This document shows, piece after piece, positions 58,200 to 64,000 of a DNA stretch of 64,000 nucleotides. Source of the DNA: Uranotaenia lowii (taxonomy: Eukaryota > Arthropoda > Insecta > Diptera > Culicidae); contig NC_073692.1 in the NCBI RefSeq assembly GCF_029784155.1, forward strand, positions 326,277,406 through 326,341,405, given 5' to 3'. The number at the start of each line of letters is the position of its first letter. Within the stretch, counting starts at the first letter, position 1. The notes below the pieces were generated by a model. That model did not search any database, was not told the DNA's origin, and saw only the letters and a program-made list of their open reading frames with translations. A program made the position numbers and the translations under genes.

Positions 58200-58935
58200 C
58201 TCAGTAACTTGTGAGTCCACGTTTACGAAATATCTGTTTTAAACTCCTTCTCTGAATAATGATCAAATTTGACATTTCTAAAAATTTTTAAGCGGCAAAA
58301 ATACATGTTGTTGAACAACAAACCTTAGGCCGTGTCAACAAGTTGGGTTTCAAATGGACAAAATTTGATATGTTTTTGATTTTTATTGCTATTTATAAAA
58401 AATATTATTTCTAAATCTAAAAATATCTATTTTTGCAAGAATCGTAAAGAAGTAACCCCTCCTAATGAAATCAAAGCATTTAACAGCAAACGGGTCACGG
58501 TGTGTTTATAGAAGATGTTAAAAGAAGAAAAAAAACAATAACTCCATTTTTTTCAGAAATTTTCCATTTCTAAGTCATTTCAGGGTAAAATTAAAATATT
58601 TCGTTGGAGAGTCCTAGGATATTTTAGTTTTTGAAGATTTGTTTTCCATATTTTCGAAGTTTCATTTGTATAATTATTTTAGTGCAATGGAATAGCAATG
58701 TATTCCTTTGTACATGGATGGTCAGCTCCTCCTAAACAACTAAGAACCGGAAGAAAACAACACTGTTTTCAGTTCGGCTTCCGAGTGTAATCCTCTTTCG
58801 TTGATCGTGCTCCACTCGTTACCCGAGTTTACACGAACTTTAAGTGATTCGGACGGCAATTGTGGAAGCTTTTGCATCTGAGTGGAAGAAAGAGAATTCT
58901 AAACAAAGAGCACCCTAGTGTTTCAGTCATACACC
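58200..58935. other. AT-rich stretch, no gene seen
   Basis: Host flank between the RTE element and the first hAT-type element. A short GC-richer patch at about 58720-58900 has no recognisable feature. Confidence 0.4.
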
Positions 58936-59656
58936 CAGAGATGCCAACGTGCCTGATTTATCAGGATTTGCCTGATTTTTCGAGGCTCTGCCTGATAAGC
59001 TGATAAGCCAGGGGACTGAGATAAACGGAGAACATCGTTAATGATCAAACAAATTTTGCTGCCAATGATTGAATTTGTGGTAATTTGTTGCAATTTGTTT
59101 GAGAGAATTAGAAGGATTAAGTTAAAATGAGAGAAACCGGTGCTCAGAGAGAGTGATAATGTGATAATTGTTGCAAATTGTGGCAATTTGTTAAGCAGTT
59201 GTGGAATTTTGATCATTACCATTCCAAATGCAAAGAATTCTCTCTCCACTGCAATCCCTTGTGATAAGCCATTGAATTTCTCTGTTTTTTTTTTTTGAAA
59301 ATATGCCTGATTTTTCCTGATTTTTGCGAAGGTGATGATGGGTACTAAGGAACTGGATAAGTAAGGCACCATTGCTGAAGTTGAAAAGTGAAAATGTGGC
59401 TGAATCAAAGCAATCAAAAGATTACCTTTAATTCTTATTTTAAAAGGAATAAAGGAAATCTTTCGATTGCTTTGATTCAGAAGAATTATTTAACCAAGTA
59501 GGCATATAACATATATTAGAGTGAAAATTTTGAGCGGTGATCATAAAAAAAGGTCAATTTGAGCGAATTTCCCGTTACTTTAACGTAGCTTGATTTTGGC
59601 TGATTTTTATTTCACCAGTTCCCTGATTTAAAAAAAAAAAAATGTTGGCAACCTTG
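58936..59656. mobile_element. Non-autonomous hAT element, 721 bp
   Basis: The ends CAGAGATGCCAAC and, inverted, CAAGGTTGCCAAC are flanked by CATACACC (58928-58935) and CATACTCC (59657-59664), a 7-of-8 duplication. This fits hAT. The subterminal regions carry repeated CCTGATTT words (for example 58951, 58972, 59306 and 59610). A 164-codon minus-strand frame (58923-59417) crosses the left border and resembles no protein, so it is not a gene. Confidence 0.75.
59400..59480. repeat. Imperfect palindrome, 30-bp arms
   Basis: The left arm 59400-59429 (CTGAATCAAAGCAATC-AAAG) and right arm 59451-59480 are inverted with about two mismatches and a 21-bp loop. It lies inside the hAT-type element. Confidence 0.85.
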
Positions 59657-59799
59657 CATACTCCTCAGTGTAAATGAAGAAAAAATTTAGACTCCCATCA
59701 CACAACGTAGAAAAAATAACAACAATTTCTCCCCCGCTACCATGCCCACTGCTGTTTGCTGTTTTGGATATTTTTTCTTGTAAAAGGTAGCGTTCGGAG

Positions 59800-60167
59800 A
59801 AGAGGTGCCAGATGGCCAGATGGCTTCGTCAAAAAATCTGGACACCGCGAAGAATTTTTAAAAGATTTTCCAGGACACCATTGGTTGAAATGAATTTCAG
59901 CTCTTCTTAGATTGCATAAAATGAGGCAAAATAACGGTGCTGCCTTAATTTATGCAACAAGATATAAAGTCAGTTGGCTTGGAGTTTTTATCAAAAAAAC
60001 GGCGTTCAAATACCGTCTGAACCGAAGATTAACATCGGTTTAAGAGGTTTATCTGTTTTATTACATATTCAATTATAATTAAGACAGTTTTAGAAAAAAA
60101 AAAATCAGAACGGCTTTTCGAAAATCAGGACAAATCCTGAAAAATCAGGACACTTCTGGCACCTTTG
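59800..60167. mobile_element. Non-autonomous hAT-like element, 368 bp
   Basis: The ends AAGAGGTGCCAGA and, inverted, CAAAGGTGCCAGA are flanked by GTTCGGAG on both sides (59792-59799 and 60168-60175). The match may be nine bases with the next A. Subterminal CAGGACA/TCAGGAC words occur several times. The TGCCA-type ends link it to the element at 58936. An 8-bp duplication favours hAT; a 9-bp one would suggest a Mutator-like element. Confidence 0.8.
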
Positions 60168-61319
60168 GTTCGGAGAGAATAAACTGTGTTAGCTCTCAGA
60201 TTTCTCCTCAACACAATATTCAATAGATTTGTCTGGAGAAGGGAATTCTTTATCAGCGGATGTTAATGCTCTTGCTCACTCAAATGTGTTGACAATCTTA
60301 CTCTTGATTTCAGTGTGATTTATCTCTTCCCACACAGCATGGGGAGGCAGACAAAAAAATTATCTTTCCCAAGTAACATTTAAAGTTTTATAGCTAGACC
60401 AGAGATTAGACCAAGTTTAGGTTTCATAAGAGGCTTAGAGAGTTACAAAACAATTGGTGTTACTTGGGTTTCACTGGACAAGCCGATCTGGTGAGTTTTA
60501 TCATCTGCGCCTTTGTATTTGTTTTTTTTTTGTTCGAATTTTTATTATTCTTAAACATAAATAAATTACAACGATAGAAGGATAAGTGATTTGGATTTTC
60601 CGATAAGCTTTTTTTTATTTTTTTAATGTATTGTATGGAATATCCTTGGTTAAATTTGTGTTGTCCAAATGTAACATTAAGTTCTATACATTTATGTACA
60701 TCTTGAAAAACTAATTCTGTTCAAATGAAATTTTTAGATAGATGAAACAAATATCCATTGATTGATTTCTAACGAAATATTAAAAAACTTTTTTTAAATT
60801 GTTTTTTTTTAAATTGCACGATGTTTGTATGCTCAGATGCATAAGGATACGCTCTTCAGAAAAAAATGAAATATTTTTTTAATTTTTTTGTACCGACAAT
60901 GAATAAAAAGAAATCTCAGCAGAACAAATTTTTGTTTATATTCAAAAGATGAAATTTAGTTTAAAATAAAAGTACTTGCACTGAAATCCATACATCTTTG
61001 GCTAAATAACATCTATTTTTAATCTCTTTTTTCTCATATTGAAGGTAATTGAAATTGCTTCATAATGTAGATAGAATTGTAGTATTTTTTTTTTGTAAAT
61101 TAATGGTCATTAGAACGTAGATTTAAGTGTTTTGATTTTCTGTGTAACTAGCAACACACCATACTTGTCAAAATATGAGTCATTCCATATCAAGTGTGCA
61201 CAGCGAGAATAAAAATTATATCCCAAATTCGCCAAACTTTGCGATAAATTCGCTGAGATCTACAATACAAATCCTGATTTTTTTTTAAAACATGACCCGC
61301 CCACCCTTTGTTCCTGGAC
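60168..61319. other. AT-rich stretch, no gene seen
   Basis: No reliable gene or repeat end was seen between the two hAT-type elements. Confidence 0.4.
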
Positions 61320-63233
61320 CATGGCCGTAGGAACGGGGGGGGGGTTTTGGGGGTTAAACCCCTCCCATGAGGATCCAAAACAGCAAGCGAGATATTCTAC
61401 TCTACACTCAAAATTTTGAATTCAGAACCAAATTATGATAATGGAGTAAGGTTAATCAAGAGTAACAATCCAGACTAAAAACAAAATTTCAAAACCCATC
61501 TCAAGTCCAAAATTCTGCTACACTTTTTCAAAATTTTCTTACTTGGTCATCAAAATTCAGAGCTGAATTTAAAATTTTGAATTAAATAAACCCATTTCGG
61601 AGGTTCTAATTCCATAATTCCCATAACCCAAATTTTTCAGTACAAATTGTGAAGAAATAGAATATAGAAGAAATAGAAGTATTATTAACAAAAATAAGAA
61701 ATTTGAAATGAAAAGCTGCTTTTAAATCATGGTTCAAACTTGGTTATGCAATTCATATTAAATTTGAATAATGTTTTTCGAGATCACATGTATTTTCGAT
61801 ATTTTGATAAGGGTTTTATGAATATAAAAAAAAGAAAAATTTTGTTTTATATTAAAATTCGAAGTTCTTGAACTTACACAAAATTCAAAAATTTAAAGCT
61901 TCGAAATGGCAATCCAAATTTGAAAAGTAAGATTCAGATCTTTGTAAATTTATATTTTAATCTGATTCACAATACAGATCAAAAATAAGTAATTTTAATA
62001 GTGAATTTAAATTAAACCTGAAATACAGAATTAAGTTAATAGATTCATGAATGAGGGCTCTATAACTTGGCTCTGAAAATTCTGATCTGGAATAATATTC
62101 GAAAATCGTATTTTTTTTTAACACTTCAGAAATCGTATAGAAATTAGGATACAAATTCAAAACACATTTTTTTTTGTTTTGCTACACTTCGAAATATAAC
62201 TCGAATGGACTGAATTTAAGTGTTAAACTTTATTCGACAAAATTGAACACAATATTTTCTGTTACTTAAAAAATTCCAGGGGTTTCTGCGATATTGAATG
62301 CCGAATTTCGGTGTTTCACGTCGTAGATTTCTTGGCGGTGCTTAATGTGTTAAAATTGCTTGTCAATTCAATTTCCAGATTCCAATTTTATCAACCAAAT
62401 TAGTTTGGAAACACAATTTAGCTGAAAATCACAAATAAAAGTTAGAATTTCAGTTTTTTTTTATGTTATCCGCAAAAAAAATTATTTAAAAAAAAATATT
62501 CACAGGATTTTTATTATGGAATTGATTCATTAAAAGACATATTTACTGGTAAAGAAAAATTTTCAGCTGAAAATCCTTTACAAATTTCTATATTTTTCCA
62601 GTGCATTGTTTGACATTTTCCACACATTAAAAGCACCAAAATTTGGCATTTTATGTTCCAGAACCCAATAGACAAAATTCTGCTAATTTAATATAGATAT
62701 ATGAGTGGAAGTGTCGTATTCCATTTTGTAGAATGAGGTTTCATTATTAGATTCATCTCATTTTAATTATGCTTTTTAATAGAGCATACCAGCGGCTAGC
62801 GAAAACACGAAATGTCTCGTATTTGGTCCGCAAAGTAATATTATTGCTGTTTTTTTTAAACCAATTTTTAAACTAAAATCATTAATTTGGTTCAAGTTTG
62901 AATAAATAAAATTTGATGAGAAAATCTTATGATTTTTATCTTTTACTTTTTTTTTGAAAATTTGATTTATTTTCATCAAAGGCTAAATTTTAAATCAAAT
63001 TCAAAGATTTTAAACTCTTTAACACTTAATTTTAGAACCAATTTTCTAAATTTACGATTTAATACGAAAACTTTAAATGTCAAAGTAGTTAAAAATGACT
63101 AATCATATAGCAACAATCATAATTTGTTTTAATATTTTTTTGTATTCGTGCATTTTTGGACAGAAACTCATAGCTAAAAATCAGCCACCAAACCCCCCCC
63201 CCCCCCCATTAGTCGGTTCTTCCTACGGCCCTG
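61320..63233. mobile_element. Non-autonomous hAT element with G/C-run ends, 1.9 kb
   Basis: The left end CATGGCCGTAGGAAC runs into a run of G. The right end, inverted, is CAGGGCCGTAGGAAG followed by CCGACTAAT and a run of G. Flanks are TCCTGGAC (61312-61319) and TTCTGGAC (63234-63241), a 7-of-8 match. The interior is very AT-rich and encodes nothing recognisable. A related orphan end lies at 26943. Confidence 0.75.
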
Positions 63234-63241
63234 TTCTGGAC

Positions 63242-64000
63242 CATCCCTTTTCATGACTTTCTTGAAGCAATAATTATCAAAATGCAATATCTTCGAACTT
63301 AGAAGTCATAGAAAATTGACAAAATGCTCGTTGTAAAGATTTTATTAAAACATATTGATTGATTTTTTCAATGTTTTGAAAAAAAACTTTTTAAACGACA
63401 AATTATAAATCTTAAATTAAAACGTTGTTTTTCTCGATAAATGTATACTTTTGTTTTCAATTAAATGATTGTTTCGTGTTTTTGAAAAAAAAATCACAAA
63501 AAATCAATTAAACTCCCAAAAACTTTAAAGATAGTTTTCGAATATCATGTCGAAATTTTAAAAAAGAGTTCCAATTCTCAAAATATATCAAACATATCAA
63601 GTTAAAATCAGAATTAAAATTTTTCCATCCAGAACTCATCACTAAAAATTTAATAGAAAAACAGATCTCGAATTCCATTTTTTGGTTTGAACAATTAATC
63701 GACCACCTTAAAAAAACATGAAAAATGAACTGTCATACATACAAGCAATTGGAGTGCGGCTATAGAAAGTGTTCTCAGTATATCTGTTGTGATAGGTAAT
63801 CTAAAAAAAACTTCTTTTGAGCTGATGTCAAGACCATGAATAGAGTCCTTCAGTTTCAGTAGATTTCTTAACCAAATTTCTTAAATTTAAGAAAAAAAAA
63901 TCGGGCTGTTACGTTTCTGTTGCAGTTGTGAAAAGGGCCATTCAGATAAATTAAGTTTTTAAAATAATTTAGTTTTTAAAGTATTGCTGGGAACCCTATT
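63242..64000. other. AT-rich stretch, no gene seen
   Basis: No coding frame or repeat ends were recognised to the window edge. Confidence 0.4.

Noticed and set aside
58923..59417. 164-codon minus-strand open frame
   Set aside because: It crosses the left border of a hAT-type non-autonomous element and has no domain-like features.
1..64000. CRISPR array, bacterial operon or defence island
   Set aside because: Coding density, repeat types and base composition are those of a eukaryotic, insect-like genome; no array of regularly spaced identical repeats exists.

Overview
The window looks like AT-rich, gene-poor insect DNA, most likely from a mosquito or a close dipteran. The evidence is a nearly complete RTE-clade non-LTR retrotransposon, a Helitron, several hAT, TA-inserting and foldback non-autonomous elements, tRNA-derived SINE heads, and no bacterial features (no dense ORFs, no operons). 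The mosquito assignment is partly recollection of similar repeats and is not proven here. I see no complete host protein-coding gene. The window could be intergenic or sit inside very large introns. A few short exon-like segments with good splice signals are listed at low confidence.

Layout. 0-6 kb: AT-rich DNA with a fragment (955-1115) and a larger truncated copy (1361-2480) of a foldback repeat. 6-13 kb: a SINE head, a 0.9-kb TA-flanked element (6854-7772), a pogo-like foldback MITE (9188-9769), a 39-bp-arm palindrome (11467-11556) and a 52-bp-period duplication (12920-13020). 13-27 kb: mostly featureless AT-rich DNA with GC-richer islands, a ~1.1-kb foldback element (20755-21852), a Tigger-like mini-element, one copy of a 0.24-kb MITE and two candidate small exons. 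27.7-29.1 kb: a non-autonomous Helitron whose 5' end is multiplied in tandem and which is interrupted by a MITE. 30.5-32.4 kb: the best-preserved foldback element (1.8 kb). 32.7 kb: a poly(A)-tailed retroinsertion with a 14-bp target duplication. 35.8-36.3 kb: an unrecognised small gene-like segment on the minus strand. 38-41.6 kb: a TA-flanked element, then a foldback element carrying a hAT insertion with a perfect 8-bp target duplication, then a perfect 26-bp-arm palindrome. 47.6-50.6 kb: two more TA-flanked elements. 51.4-53.0 kb: the largest GC-rich island, possibly a divergent promoter with first-exon-like pieces pointing both ways. 53.3-54.6 kb: two more MITE-type elements. 54.7-58.1 kb: the RTE retrotransposon (minus strand; endonuclease plus reverse transcriptase; one frameshift). 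58.9-63.2 kb: three hAT-type non-autonomous elements in a row.

The window is therefore mostly a record of nested mobile DNA. The RTE element is the only one encoding recognisable enzymes. All the DNA-transposon-like elements lack a transposase ORF and must have been moved in trans. Several insertions can be ordered in time: the hAT went into the foldback element, and the MITE went into the Helitron. Several small TA-flanked families share a subterminal motif of the type GGGG-x-ATAA-x-TGA, which may reflect one shared transposase group. All coordinates and similarities were found by eye; no alignment or database search was run.
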